Positions 48,652 through 57,057 of a stretch of 64,000 nt of DNA are shown here, in pieces. A program made the position numbers and the translations under genes. Every line of letters begins with the position of its first letter. The first letter of the stretch is position 1. The DNA comes from an uncultured Oenococcus sp. (GTDB lineage: Bacteria; Bacillota; Bacilli; Lactobacillales; Lactobacillaceae): positions 38,056-102,055 of the forward strand of contig CAKQDH010000004.1 of the NCBI GenBank assembly GCA_934229385.1. The letters run 5' to 3'. The notes beneath the pieces are model-generated. The model did no database searches, was not told the origin of the DNA, and saw nothing but the letters and a program-made list of their open reading frames with translations.

Positions 48652-49928
48652 TTCCTATAAACTATTTTCCCATTGACTAAGGTAGCCAATATTTCCCCAT
48701 AAACTTTCTTTCCAATAAAAGGGGAATTTTTTCCTTTAGATAACATATTTTCTTTTTTTATCTGAAAACTTTTTTTTAAATTAATTATTGTAAGATCAGC
48801 CGGTTGACCAATCTTTAATTGACCAGCTCTATAAAAACCAAATATTACAGCAGGATTCAAAGTCATTAACTCAATCAGTTTATTTAACTTAAGTTTTTTT
48901 GTTTTAACTAATCCTGTATATAAGACAGAAAAAGCTGTTTCTAAACCAGTAATACCAAAAGCCGCTTTTTTCATTGAACCAGCTTTATCTTTCTTAGTAT
49001 GGGGAGCATGATCGGTTGCAATAATATCTATAGTTCCATCTTTTAATCCTTTAATCAGGGCTTCCCGGTCTTTTGGAGATCGAAGAGGAGGATTCATTTT
49101 TAACATTGAATCATCTTTATGTATTGAAGTTTCATCCAATAGCAAGTGATGAGGAGTAACTTCACAAGTAACATTAATTCCCATTTTTTTAGCAATACGG
49201 ATCATATTCACACTACTAGCACAGGAAACATGACATACATGATAATGGGCTCCTGTAGCTTGTGCTAACAATAAATCCCGGGCAATTTGTGTCGATTCAG
49301 AAACATCTGGAATTCCAGGTAAATTTAATTTTCTAGCGATTAACCCTTGATTAACTACTCCTCCAAAAGTTAATGAACTATCTTCCGCATGATTTACAAG
49401 GGGGATATGATTTTTAGCCGTCATTTTCATAGCTTGATACATAACGTTTGATTTTTGGATTCCTGAACCATCATTACTAACAGCAAAAGCTCCTGCTTGT
49501 TTAGCAGCTTTAAAATCAACTAATTGACTATCATCTCGGCCCTTAGTAATAGTAGCGTACTGAAAAATATGAACTTTGCCTTCTTTTTTGTTGCGTTGTA
49601 TCATTTTCCTTATTTTAGGAGGTGTATCTGGAACAGGGATAACGTTAGGCATCGCTGCAATAGTTGTAAAACCACCATGGGCTGCGGCAAGGCTCCCAGT
49701 TAAAATAGTTTCTTTTTGAGTAAAACCTGGATCGCGTAAATGTACATGAACATCAACAAATCCGGGACTAACAAAATTATCTTGAATATTAATTACTTTA
49801 TTTAAAGAATTACTAGTAATTTTAAGATTTTTTTCAATTGATTTAATTTTTCCCTTTTCAATTAAAATATCTCTTTTTTTTAATTCTTTATTTAAAAAAA
49901 TAGAAGCATTTTTAATTAAAATTCTCAT
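48648..49928 (-). CDS. pyrC: Dihydroorotase
   Basis: Cyclises carbamoyl aspartate to dihydroorotate. The 426-residue type I amidohydrolase has the metal motif [10 protein letters not shown], a later HAED, CHVSC, and the catalytic Asp in ATDHAPH. Both ends overlap neighbours by an ATGA junction (pyrB upstream, carA downstream), so the three genes are translationally coupled. Confidence 0.96.
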   Translation of the reverse strand: MRILIKNASIFLNKELKKRDILIEKGKIKSIEKNLKITSNSLNKVINIQDNFVSPGFVDVHVHLRDPGFTQKETILTGSLAAAHGGFTTIAAMPNVIPVPDTPPKIRKMIQRNKKEGKVHIFQYATITKGRDDSQLVDFKAAKQAGAFAVSNDGSGIQKSNVMYQAMKMTAKNHIPLVNHAEDSSLTFGGVVNQGLIARKLNLPGIPDVSESTQIARDLLLAQATGAHYHVCHVSCASSVNMIRIAKKMGINVTCEVTPHHLLLDETSIHKDDSMLKMNPPLRSPKDREALIKGLKDGTIDIIATDHAPHTKKDKAGSMKKAAFGITGLETAFSVLYTGLVKTKKLKLNKLIELMTLNPAVIFGFYRAGQLKIGQPADLTIINLKKSFQIKKENMLSKGKNSPFIGKKVYGEILATLVNGKIVYRK

Positions 49929-50872
49929 CTTGTCTCCAAGTTAAGCGGTTCAATAAGCCGTTGGGAGGCTAAAACATTAGATATCATTGCCATACGCATA
50001 AAAACGCCATTTTGCATTTGCTTAAAAATCCTTGATTGAGGAGATTCCACTAAATCAGGAGATATCTCAACTCCACGGTTAACCGGAGCCGGATGCATGA
50101 TAATAGAAGTTGGTTTCATTAAATTAGCTCTTTCATGTGTTAAACCAAATTTTTTGTGATATACTTCTGTATTAAATTTCTTGTCGCCCGCTTCAGTTAA
50201 CCTTTCATGCTGCACACGAAGCAACATTACTACATCTACTTGAGTGATTAATTGATCTATAGAATAATATTTTCCATACTTCATAAATTTTTTTAAATAC
50301 CATTTTTTAGGCCCACTAAAAAATACTTCTGCTCCAAGTTGGTTTAATAAAGCCATGTCAGAACGAGCTACTCGTGAATGAGATAGGTCACCAACGATTC
50401 CAACCTTTAAATTTCTAAAGTGACTAAACTTTTCATATATCGTAAGCATATCTAAAAGTGATTGTGAAGGGTGTTGACCAGAACCATCACCAGCATTAAT
50501 TAAGCTTAATTTTAAATTAGAAGCTAAAATAGAACGATAATAATTATTTTGGGGATGACGTATTACTGCCAAATTAATCCCGATTGCTTGAAGAGTTTTT
50601 AAAGTATCAAGAAGACTTTCCCCTTTAGTAATAGAACTAGTTTTTGGATCAAAAGGTAAAATTTGCAATCCTAAACGTCTTTCTGCCATTTCGAAACTAG
50701 TATGTGTTCGAGTGCTATTTTCAAAAAAAAGATTCATAGCATAAACAGGGCGTGTTAAAGTAATCTTTAACCCTTTTTTAAATTTTTGAGCTAAATTAAT
50801 AAAATTCATTACTTCCAAATTATTAAATTGCTTAATATCGACAATATTTTTATTTAATTTACTCGTTATCAT
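49925..50872 (-). CDS. pyrB: Aspartate carbamoyltransferase catalytic subunit
   Basis: First committed step of pyrimidine synthesis, joining carbamoyl phosphate and aspartate. The 315-residue protein has the carbamoyl-phosphate loop STRTHTSFEMAERR, HPSQSLLD and HPAPVNRGVE. A strong AAGGAG precedes the ATG. A PyrR-type attenuator lies between it and pyrR. No regulatory pyrI is present, as expected for this group. Confidence 0.96.
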   Translation of the reverse strand: MITSKLNKNIVDIKQFNNLEVMNFINLAQKFKKGLKITLTRPVYAMNLFFENSTRTHTSFEMAERRLGLQILPFDPKTSSITKGESLLDTLKTLQAIGINLAVIRHPQNNYYRSILASNLKLSLINAGDGSGQHPSQSLLDMLTIYEKFSHFRNLKVGIVGDLSHSRVARSDMALLNQLGAEVFFSGPKKWYLKKFMKYGKYYSIDQLITQVDVVMLLRVQHERLTEAGDKKFNTEVYHKKFGLTHERANLMKPTSIIMHPAPVNRGVEISPDLVESPQSRIFKQMQNGVFMRMAMISNVLASQRLIEPLNLETR

Positions 50873-50902
50873 TTTTTCTCCTTAACAAAATAAAAAATAA
50901 TA

Positions 50903-50952
50903 TAAAAAGGGCCTAATTCCTCAACAAGACACTTGCAGAGAGATTAGACCAA
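50903..50952 (-). terminator. pyrB leader attenuator terminator
   Basis: On the minus strand GGTCTAAT (50943-50950) pairs with ATTAGGCC (50910-50917), one pair being G-T, extended by CTC/GAG, and a T run (50905-50909) follows. It lies between a PyrR-binding hairpin and the pyrB ribosome site, so it is the terminator that PyrR with UMP would favour. Confidence 0.75.
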
Positions 50953-50985
50953 TGATAATCATACTTAATATAAAAACTATAAAAA

Positions 50986-51012
50986 CCGTTTTGTCTCTCT
51001 CTGGAAACAATT
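50986..51012 (-). promoter_or_regulatory. PyrR-binding loop upstream of pyrB
   Basis: The minus-strand RNA has TTGTTT and AGACAA enclosing CCAGAGAG, matching the PyrR recognition hairpin with its conserved CNGNGAG-type loop. With the terminator just downstream it forms a PyrR attenuator responding to UMP. It lies partly within the distance between the pyrR stop and pyrB. Confidence 0.75.
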
Positions 51013-51029
51013 AAATGGTTCATCATTCT

Positions 51030-51575
51030 TTATTTACCTTCTATTTTTTCAATACTAACTTTATCATATCCATCAAATTCCTTAATAGCTACATGTACCC
51101 TTTCTTCCAACGATGTGGGAACATTCTTACCAATAAAATCCGGACGAATAGGAAACTTACGATGGCCACGATCTATTAAAACAGCTAAAGATACTTTTGC
51201 CGGACGACCATGATCAATTAAGGCATCAAGGCCAGCCCTTGCCGTTCGACCATTAAATAATACATCATCAATTAAAATCACATGTTTATTATCTATACTG
51301 ACAGGGATATTCGCGCTTTTCAGTTTAGCTCGACTAGAGACCCCTGTTTTAGGATGATCATCACGATACAAGGTTATATCTAAAGAACCAACTGGTATTT
51401 TAATTGATTCTAATTTTTGTAACTGTTTAGCTAAACGTTGTGCTAAATAAATTCCTCGGGTTTTAATTCCAATAAACACCAAATTTTCCGTACCCTTATT
51501 TTGTTCGATAATTTCATACATAAGACGAGTTAAAGCACGCCTTATATCTATTGCATCCATAATTTTTCTTTGCAT
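51030..51575 (-). CDS. pyrR: Bifunctional pyr operon attenuator / uracil phosphoribosyltransferase PyrR
   Basis: RNA-binding regulator that, with UMP, promotes termination in pyr leaders, and also has weak UPRTase activity. The 181-residue protein has a PRTase fold with the PRPP motif VILIDDVLFNGRTARA and the N-terminal MDAIDIRRALTRLMYEIIEQ. It is the first gene of the pyr operon, preceded by its own attenuator and followed by a second one. Confidence 0.95.
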   Translation of the reverse strand: MQRKIMDAIDIRRALTRLMYEIIEQNKGTENLVFIGIKTRGIYLAQRLAKQLQKLESIKIPVGSLDITLYRDDHPKTGVSSRAKLKSANIPVSIDNKHVILIDDVLFNGRTARAGLDALIDHGRPAKVSLAVLIDRGHRKFPIRPDFIGKNVPTSLEERVHVAIKEFDGYDKVSIEKIEGK

Positions 51576-51624
51576 TTTAGGTGATCCTAATAAAATTAAT
51601 CTAATAATCGCCCTTATTTAATAA

Positions 51625-51665
51625 AAAAGCCCTTATGATTTTCTCTTAACCCATAAAACCATAAG
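51625..51665 (-). terminator. pyrR leader attenuator terminator
   Basis: In the minus-strand leader CTTATGGTTTT (51655-51665) pairs with AAAATCATAAG (about 51632-51642), one pair being G-T, followed by GGCTTTTTT. The 11-bp stem with T run is a convincing intrinsic terminator, about 60 nt before the pyrR start. Confidence 0.8.
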
Positions 51666-51680
51666 AACTCACTTACAAAG

Positions 51681-51712
51681 TTATTATCCTTATTAGCCTC
51701 ACAGGACTAATT
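51681..51712 (-). promoter_or_regulatory. PyrR-binding loop upstream of pyrR
   Basis: The minus-strand RNA carries ATTAGTCCTGTGAGGCTAAT, with ATTAG/CTAAT and CCT/AGG stems around the conserved UGUGAGG-type loop recognised by PyrR. It is the anti-antiterminator partner of the terminator at 51625-51665. This is a closer match to the classical consensus than the pyrB copy. Confidence 0.85.
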
Positions 51713-51827
51713 TAAAGGTTCATATTAAATTGTCCTTAATTTAAACGTAATTTACTAAATTGTCAAGTTATAAAAATTTGATTAAAAGGAGAATTTTAAA
51801 AGTGATAAGATGGATTAGGGTTTTCAA

Positions 51828-52469
51828 ATGGGAAAATTTACTGTAATTAATCATCCGCTTATTCAACATAAATTAAGTATATTACGTAACAAAAATACTA
51901 GTACAAAAGATTTTAGAGAATTAGTAAATGAAATTGCTACTTTAATGGCCTATGAAGTTAGTAGAGATATGCCACTAAAAAATGTTGAAGTAGAAACACC
52001 TTTAGCTAAAACTACAGTTAAAAAACTAGCAGGTAAAAAAGTTGCTGTTGTTCCAATTATTCGCGCCGGTTTGGGCATGGTTGAAGGCGTAGTTAATTTA
52101 ATTCCAGCAGCAAGAATTGGCCATATAGGCATGTATAGAGATGAAAAAACTCTTCAGCCTCATGAATATTTCGTAAAGCTACCAGAGGATATTGATAAAA
52201 GAAAAATTATTTTAGTAGACCCAATGCTTGCAACTGGCGGATCATCAAAAGACGCAATCGAAGCGTTGAAAAAAAGGGATGTAAAAGAAAAAAATATTAA
52301 ATTAATGATTTTAGTTGCAGCTCCAGAAGGAATTAAGAATATTCAAAAAACAGAACCTGACGTTGATATTTATACAGCAGCTTTAGATGACCATCTAAAT
52401 AAAAAGGGATATATTGTTCCAGGATTAGGTGATGCAGGAGACCGTCTTTATGGCACTAGAACTAATTAA
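51828..52469 (+). CDS. upp: Uracil phosphoribosyltransferase
   Basis: Salvages uracil to UMP. The 213-residue protein has [15 protein letters not shown], the PRPP motif [12 protein letters not shown] and the C-terminal uracil-binding [16 protein letters not shown]. It is divergent from the pyr operon, a sensible pairing of salvage with synthesis. The ATG has only TTAGGG upstream. The best ribosome site (AAAAGGAG, 51784-51791) is 36 nt away and better placed for a short overlapping frame. Confidence 0.95.
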   Translation: MGKFTVINHPLIQHKLSILRNKNTSTKDFRELVNEIATLMAYEVSRDMPLKNVEVETPLAKTTVKKLAGKKVAVVPIIRAGLGMVEGVVNLIPAARIGHIGMYRDEKTLQPHEYFVKLPEDIDKRKIILVDPMLATGGSSKDAIEALKKRDVKEKNIKLMILVAAPEGIKNIQKTEPDVDIYTAALDDHLNKKGYIVPGLGDAGDRLYGTRTN

Positions 52470-52482
52470 ATTTATTAGTTCT
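52458..52482 (+). terminator. Hairpin overlapping the end of upp
   Basis: AGAACTAAT (52458-52466) and ATTAGTTCT (52474-52482) pair perfectly around a 7-nt loop; the left arm is the last three codons of upp. It is followed only by TAAATATTT, so it may be a weak terminator or a 3'-end stabiliser before pncB. Confidence 0.5.
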
Positions 52483-52515
52483 TAAATATTTGATCAAAGG
52501 AGATTATAAACATAA

Positions 52516-53979
52516 ATGGTTCCAACAAAAAATAATAACTTAGATATAAATTCACCTCTTTTAACCGATCTTTATGAATTTTCAATGGCAAATGGTTACT
52601 TAAAAAATAACGTAAAAGAAAAAGGTGGGTTTGATTTATTTTTTAGAAAAGTTCCAGATCAAGGAAGTTTTGTTATATCTGCAGGGCTTGAATTAATCAT
52701 TCAAAGTTTAAAAAACTTTCATTTTACAGTTTCAGATTTAAAATATTTATCTTCTTTAAATGTTTTTTCAAAAGAATTTATAAAATATTTAAAAAATTTA
52801 AAATTTAATTGTGATGTCTGGTCAGTTCCTGAAGGCACCCCTATTTTTCCTCAAGAACCAGTTATTACCGTTTTTGGTCCTTTAATCCAAGCCCAATTAT
52901 TAGAAACATTAATTCTTAATAGTTTTAATCATCAATCTTTAATTGCTACTAAATCACGCCGTATGAGTTATGCTGCTCAAGGACGCCCCATTATGGAATT
53001 TGGTTCTCGAAGAGCACAAGGCCAATCAGCAGCTATTTGGGGAGCTCGATCAGCCGTTATTGGGGGTTGCAGTTCTACTTCAGATGTTGAAGCAGCAAAA
53101 AAATTTCATCTTAAACCAGCTGGAACTATGGCTCATAGCTGGATAGAAGCTTTTCCAGATGAATTAACAGCTTTTAGGAAGTGGGCTAAGGCTTATCCTA
53201 ATAATGTTTCTTTATTAGTAGATACCTATAATGTAATTAATTCTGGTTTACCGAATGCAATAAAAGTATTTTCGGAATTAAAACAAAGAGGGCATCATAA
53301 TTTTAGTATTCGTATTGATTCAGGAGATCTTTCTGCTCTTGCTAAAAAAGCACGTGCTATCTTAGATAAAGCAGGATTTCCAGATGTCAAAATTACGGTT
53401 TCAAGTGGAATTGATGAATCTGTTATCCAATCATTGTTAGCTGAAAAGGCACCAGTTGACAATTTCGGTATCGGAGAAAATTTAATAACAAGTTTTTCTT
53501 CTCCGGTTTTAAGTGGAGTTTATAAATTGTCCTTGATTGAAAAAAACAATCAACGCTTACCAAAAATGAAAATAAGTGATAGCCAAAGTAAATTAACTTT
53601 ACCTGGTTTAAAGACCTTTTATCGCCTTTATAGGAAAGATGATCCTTCATCAGCTTTTGCTGATTTAATTGCTCTAAAAGACGAAAAAATTAATTCTGAA
53701 ATAGAAATTATTAATGCTGATCCTTTATCTACTGATAAAAGAAGTACTTTAAAAAACTTTATAGTTAAGAGAATGCCCTGCAATATTTTTAATAAGGGAA
53801 AACTAGTTTATAAAAATCCAAGTGTACACAATATAAAAAAACATTTAGATAAAAAACTAAAGGAGTTGCCAGCTGAAACACAAAGGCTCAAAAAACCAAG
53901 TTTTTATCCTGTATATTTAACCAATAAACTGGCTAAGGTTCAAGAAAAATTTTTAAGAGATAACAAAAAAGAAAAATGA
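52516..53979 (+). CDS. pncB: Nicotinate phosphoribosyltransferase
   Basis: First step of NAD salvage from nicotinate, using PRPP and ATP. The 487-residue protein has the N-terminal SPLLTDLYEFSMANGY, EFGSRRAQG, the His phosphorylated during catalysis at about 207 (GTMAHSW) and RIDSGDLSALA. AAAGGAG lies upstream at an unusually long spacing of 13 nt. It follows upp by 46 bp and may be co-transcribed. Confidence 0.95.
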   Translation: MVPTKNNNLDINSPLLTDLYEFSMANGYLKNNVKEKGGFDLFFRKVPDQGSFVISAGLELIIQSLKNFHFTVSDLKYLSSLNVFSKEFIKYLKNLKFNCDVWSVPEGTPIFPQEPVITVFGPLIQAQLLETLILNSFNHQSLIATKSRRMSYAAQGRPIMEFGSRRAQGQSAAIWGARSAVIGGCSSTSDVEAAKKFHLKPAGTMAHSWIEAFPDELTAFRKWAKAYPNNVSLLVDTYNVINSGLPNAIKVFSELKQRGHHNFSIRIDSGDLSALAKKARAILDKAGFPDVKITVSSGIDESVIQSLLAEKAPVDNFGIGENLITSFSSPVLSGVYKLSLIEKNNQRLPKMKISDSQSKLTLPGLKTFYRLYRKDDPSSAFADLIALKDEKINSEIEIINADPLSTDKRSTLKNFIVKRMPCNIFNKGKLVYKNPSVHNIKKHLDKKLKELPAETQRLKKPSFYPVYLTNKLAKVQEKFLRDNKKEK

Positions 53980-54175
53980 TCTACTTTTTTTATAAAGTAA
54001 GAAAAACAATACTTTAACTTTAAGTAGACTAAATAAACTTTTTTAATTTTAAAAAGTATTTTTTATTCAAAAATAAGCATAGTTTGTACCTTAATTAAAA
54101 TTGAAGAATAAACCATGTTTTTTTAATATTTTAATAAACTAAAATAAAAAGCTAAAAGTAATTATTTTCATATTA

Positions 54176-54318
54176 TCAACTATCACAGGCTAAAATCTGG
54201 GGGTTTTAGATCTAATACCAAAAAAGTATAGACTCTCACAATTTGCTTAGGTAAGCTATTACTGTACCTAAAAAAAGAATAATAGTCAGCTAAGCCTTTA
54301 ACGTTCCCAGGTTGCCAA
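54176..54318 (+). repeat. Structured intergenic element, copy A (inverted relative to copy B)
   Basis: About 143 bp, nearly 90% identical by eye to the reverse complement of 56633-56774. The shared order is a hairpin CTAAAA..TTTTAG near one end, a region TAATACC-A6-GTAT, and a larger hairpin whose arms GCTTAG/CTAAGC and CTATTA/TAATAG are identical in both copies. No open frame is shared. It is a candidate non-coding RNA or a miniature mobile element. Confidence 0.75.
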
Positions 54319-54376
54319 AGGGGGCTGATTTATCATGGCATCCATCCCACGAACCCACGAATTTATTCGTGAAATT
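54301..54376. other. GC-rich block with tandem repeat and hairpin next to copy A
   Basis: Strikingly richer in G and C than the surrounding intergenic DNA. It contains CCCACGAA twice in tandem (54346-54353 and 54354-54361) and a 7-bp hairpin CACGAAT/ATTCGTG (54356-54371). It continues from copy A but has no counterpart beside copy B, so it may be the rest of a longer element. Confidence 0.5.
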
Positions 54377-54571
54377 TCTATATAATTTTTTCATTAAAAT
54401 TTAAAATAATTTAAAAAAAATAGACAACTATTAATTAAAATGTTAATAACTTACATTTTAAGTTTTAATATTATTATTTTTAATTTAAAAACTATTTAAT
54501 ATATTCTTATAAACAACAATAATTATTATTATTTTTCATTAGTCTTCTTAAATTCATTTCCAACCGATTAT

Positions 54572-54713
54572 AACGATGCTAATATAGTATAAATATTTGT
54601 CTCTAAATATATTCCTAATACCATTATTACTTAATTAGACAAAATATTATTTCTTAAAATATATTCAAAATAGGACAAATTTTGGTAATAATCTCAACGG
54701 GCATCGTTTTTAG
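54572..54713 (+). promoter_or_regulatory. Candidate structured leader/attenuator of cysS
   Basis: AACGATGC (54572-54579) pairs perfectly with GCATCGTT (54701-54708), and T residues continue after it. Inside, TTTGTCT (54596-54602) can pair either with AGACAAA (54637-54643) or with GGACAAA (54673-54679), and ATTATTAC (54623-54630) complements GTAATAAT (54685-54692). Mutually exclusive pairings ahead of a T run suggest an attenuator. It lacks the T-box sequence AGGGTGG. Confidence 0.45.
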
Positions 54714-54812
54714 TCTAAAATAATTAACAAACTTAGAAATTTTATAAAAATTATTATTTATTAACCAATAACTCATAATTTTTAATAAAATAAATAAAGT
54801 AGGTTATATAAA

Positions 54813-56222
54813 ATGTTAAAAGTCTTTAATACTGAAACTTTAAAAAAAGAAAAATTTATTCCTCAAGTTCCAAACAAAATAAAAATGTACGTTTGTGGCC
54901 CTACAGTTTATAATTATATCCATATAGGAAATGCAAGAAGTGCAATTGCTTTTGACGTTATTAGACGTTATTTAAAATATAGAGGATTTCAAGTTGATTT
55001 TGTTTCTAATTTTACCGACGTAGATGACAAAATAATTAATCGTGCTAAAAAAGAAAAAACTACAGAAAATGCCATAACTAATAAATATATTAAGGCTTTT
55101 TACCAAGATACTTTGCCTTTGAATGTCCTTCCACCTACTAAAAGGACAAGAGCAACAAACGTTATCGAAGATATAATAAATTTTATTAAAGATTTAGTCA
55201 ATAAACATTACGCCTATGAAAAAAACGGCGACGTTTATTTTCGAGTTCTTAAAGCAAAAAATTATGGGCGATTAATTCATGAAAGTTTGGAAACCTTAGA
55301 AACCGGAGCTTCTGGAAGATTAAATGAAAATATCATAAAAATGAAAGAAAATCCGTTAGATTTCGCTCTTTGGAAAAACGAACCACGTAATGTTATCAAA
55401 TGGGATTCTCCTTGGGGCAAGGGCAGGCCAGGCTGGCATATAGAATGCTCGGTTATGGCAAATAAATTTCTAGGAGATACTCTTGACATTCATGGAGGAG
55501 GTGTTGATTTAGTTTTTCCTCATCACTCTGATGAAATAGCTCAATCAGAAGCACATACAGGAAAAAGATTTGTTAATTATTGGTTACATAATGGTTTTGT
55601 TAATGTCAATAATGAGAAAATGAGTAAATCTTTAGGAAATTTTACAACTGTTCATGAATTATTAAAAAAATTTGATGATCCTGTAGCTATACGCTATTTT
55701 ATGGCATCAACTCATTATAGACGACCTATAAATTATTCAATCCCTGGAATTAAAAGAGCCCAAAAAGAATTAGATAGAATTAGAAATGCTTACAGTAATT
55801 TACAAGAAGCTCCGAAAAATAGTCAAAGTGAAGATCCTTTGATCGAGGAAAAGACAAAAAAAATAGAACAAAATTTCATAGTGTCAATGGACGATGATTT
55901 TAACGTTGCTAACGCTAATACGGCTATCTTTAATTTAATAAAACTTATTAATTCTTATCTTAATAAAGAAGATATTAAAAAAAATGCCGCTAATAAAATG
56001 CTTCAAACTCTGGCTGATCTAACTGGTATTTTAGGTATTAGCAATTTAAACAAAAAAAAGATTGAAAATATTCCTGACCATTTAATTAAATTATTAAAAA
56101 AAAGGTCACAAGCACGTAAGGATAAAAATTGGCAATTTTCTGACGAATTAAGAAACCAAGCTTTAAAAGAAGGGTATCGTATAATAGATACTAACAAAGG
56201 CCAAAAATTAGAAAGATTTTAA
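54813..56222 (+). CDS. cysS: Cysteinyl-tRNA synthetase
   Basis: Charges tRNA-Cys. The 469-residue class I synthetase has zinc-binding Cys28 in YVCGPTVYNYIHIGNAR, the HIGN signature (37-40), a second zinc region GWHIECSVM, HGGGVDLVFPHH, and KMSKS (269-273). A weak GTAGGT lies upstream. The usual partners mrnC and rlmB do not follow; the gene stands alone between two inverted repeats, with a candidate regulatory leader. Confidence 0.96.
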   Translation: MLKVFNTETLKKEKFIPQVPNKIKMYVCGPTVYNYIHIGNARSAIAFDVIRRYLKYRGFQVDFVSNFTDVDDKIINRAKKEKTTENAITNKYIKAFYQDTLPLNVLPPTKRTRATNVIEDIINFIKDLVNKHYAYEKNGDVYFRVLKAKNYGRLIHESLETLETGASGRLNENIIKMKENPLDFALWKNEPRNVIKWDSPWGKGRPGWHIECSVMANKFLGDTLDIHGGGVDLVFPHHSDEIAQSEAHTGKRFVNYWLHNGFVNVNNEKMSKSLGNFTTVHELLKKFDDPVAIRYFMASTHYRRPINYSIPGIKRAQKELDRIRNAYSNLQEAPKNSQSEDPLIEEKTKKIEQNFIVSMDDDFNVANANTAIFNLIKLINSYLNKEDIKKNAANKMLQTLADLTGILGISNLNKKKIENIPDHLIKLLKKRSQARKDKNWQFSDELRNQALKEGYRIIDTNKGQKLERF

Positions 56223-56802
56223 ATTTTAAAAGTTTTTATTAGGTATTTTTAAACAATATTTGTATATTCTCAAAAAATAGCTGTTTAAAAATATTTTTGT
56301 TCTAACCTGTATTTAATAAATTATATTTATAAAAATCTTTATACAAATTTATTTAAAAAATATACTAAAAAATTTGTTATAAACAATAAATTGTCGTATT
56401 AAAATAGAAATTATAATATAATAAAAAAATTTTCTATTTACATTAAAACTAGAAATCAATTAATTAGAAATTAATTGAAATTATCTTTAGTAAAATACTT
56501 CACATCTTTTATTTAATTAAAGGACAAAGCAAAAATTCTTGAAAGAATCCTTATTTTAACATTAGGATACCGTTAAAAACACTTTGACTAAAGATCTAAC
56601 TTAAAAGGTAACTTTTTCACAAAATTGTCTCGTTGGCAACTTGGGGATGTTAAAGCTTAGCTAACTATTATTCTTTTTTTAGGTACAGTAATAGCTTATC
56701 TAAGCAAATTGTGAGAATCGATATTTTTTTGGTATTAGATCTAAAATCCTCAGGTTTTAGCCTGTGATAATTGACTTTCTTAAGGAAGATATATTATATA
56801 TT
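56223..56802. other. 580-bp intergenic region downstream of cysS
   Basis: AT-rich. It contains a short palindrome ATTCTTGAAAGAAT (about 56536-56549) and inverted-repeat copy B (56633-56774), which ends about 30 bp before the next gene. No protein gene is visible. Confidence 0.55.
56633..56774 (-). repeat. Structured intergenic element, copy B
   Basis: Reverse-complement copy of 54176-54318. On the plus strand GCTTAG (56655-56660) pairs with CTAAGC (56700-56705), and inside it CTATTA (56665-56670) pairs with TAATAG (56689-56694) around an 18-nt T-rich loop. A second hairpin CTAAAATC/GGTTTTAG lies near 56741-56760. Several differences from copy A are in loops or keep pairing as G-T. Confidence 0.75.
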
Positions 56803-57027
56803 ATGAACACTTTTGGCATTTTTCAAAAACAAGATATTTTAAAAGAAATTTCTCCAGTCACTTTTATAATCTCTGGCAAAACCGCTAATAAAAAAGAACT
56901 CCAAGATTTAAAATTTAATCAAGAATATGAATTACTTTTTTACAATTACGATGAAATAACTGTTCGTCGAAATGGAAAAATACTAAACGTTTATAAGGGT
57001 GAAAAACTAGGTTTTGATTGTATTTAA
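56803..57027 (+). CDS. Small protein of unknown function (74 residues)
   Basis: An open frame beginning MNTFGIFQKQDILKEISPVT. It is soluble, with no membrane segment; the C-terminal half (NYDEITVRRNGKILNVYKGE) looks like a small beta structure. I do not recognise it. The ATG at 56803 is favoured; an in-frame GTG at 56764 lies inside repeat copy B. TATATT is directly upstream and AAGGA is too far away to be optimal. In related genomes metG often precedes tatD here. Confidence 0.55.
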   Translation: MNTFGIFQKQDILKEISPVTFIISGKTANKKELQDLKFNQEYELLFYNYDEITVRRNGKILNVYKGEKLGFDCI

Positions 57028-57057
57028 AATAATAAATAAAAATTGGGTTTCTAAAAA

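Larger units (their letters stand above)
53980..54812. other. 830-bp intergenic region upstream of cysS
   Basis: No protein gene is visible. It holds, in order: short hairpins after pncB (AAAGTA/TACTTT pairs around 53985-54020), inverted-repeat copy A (54176-54318), an unusually GC-rich block with tandem CCCACGAA and a hairpin (54301-54376), an AT-rich stretch, and a candidate structured cysS leader (54572-54713). Confidence 0.6.

Noticed and set aside
54223..54812. T-box leader for cysS
   Set aside because: The highly conserved AGGGTGG-type T-box sequence is absent on the plus strand; only an unrelated inverted repeat with a T run is present.
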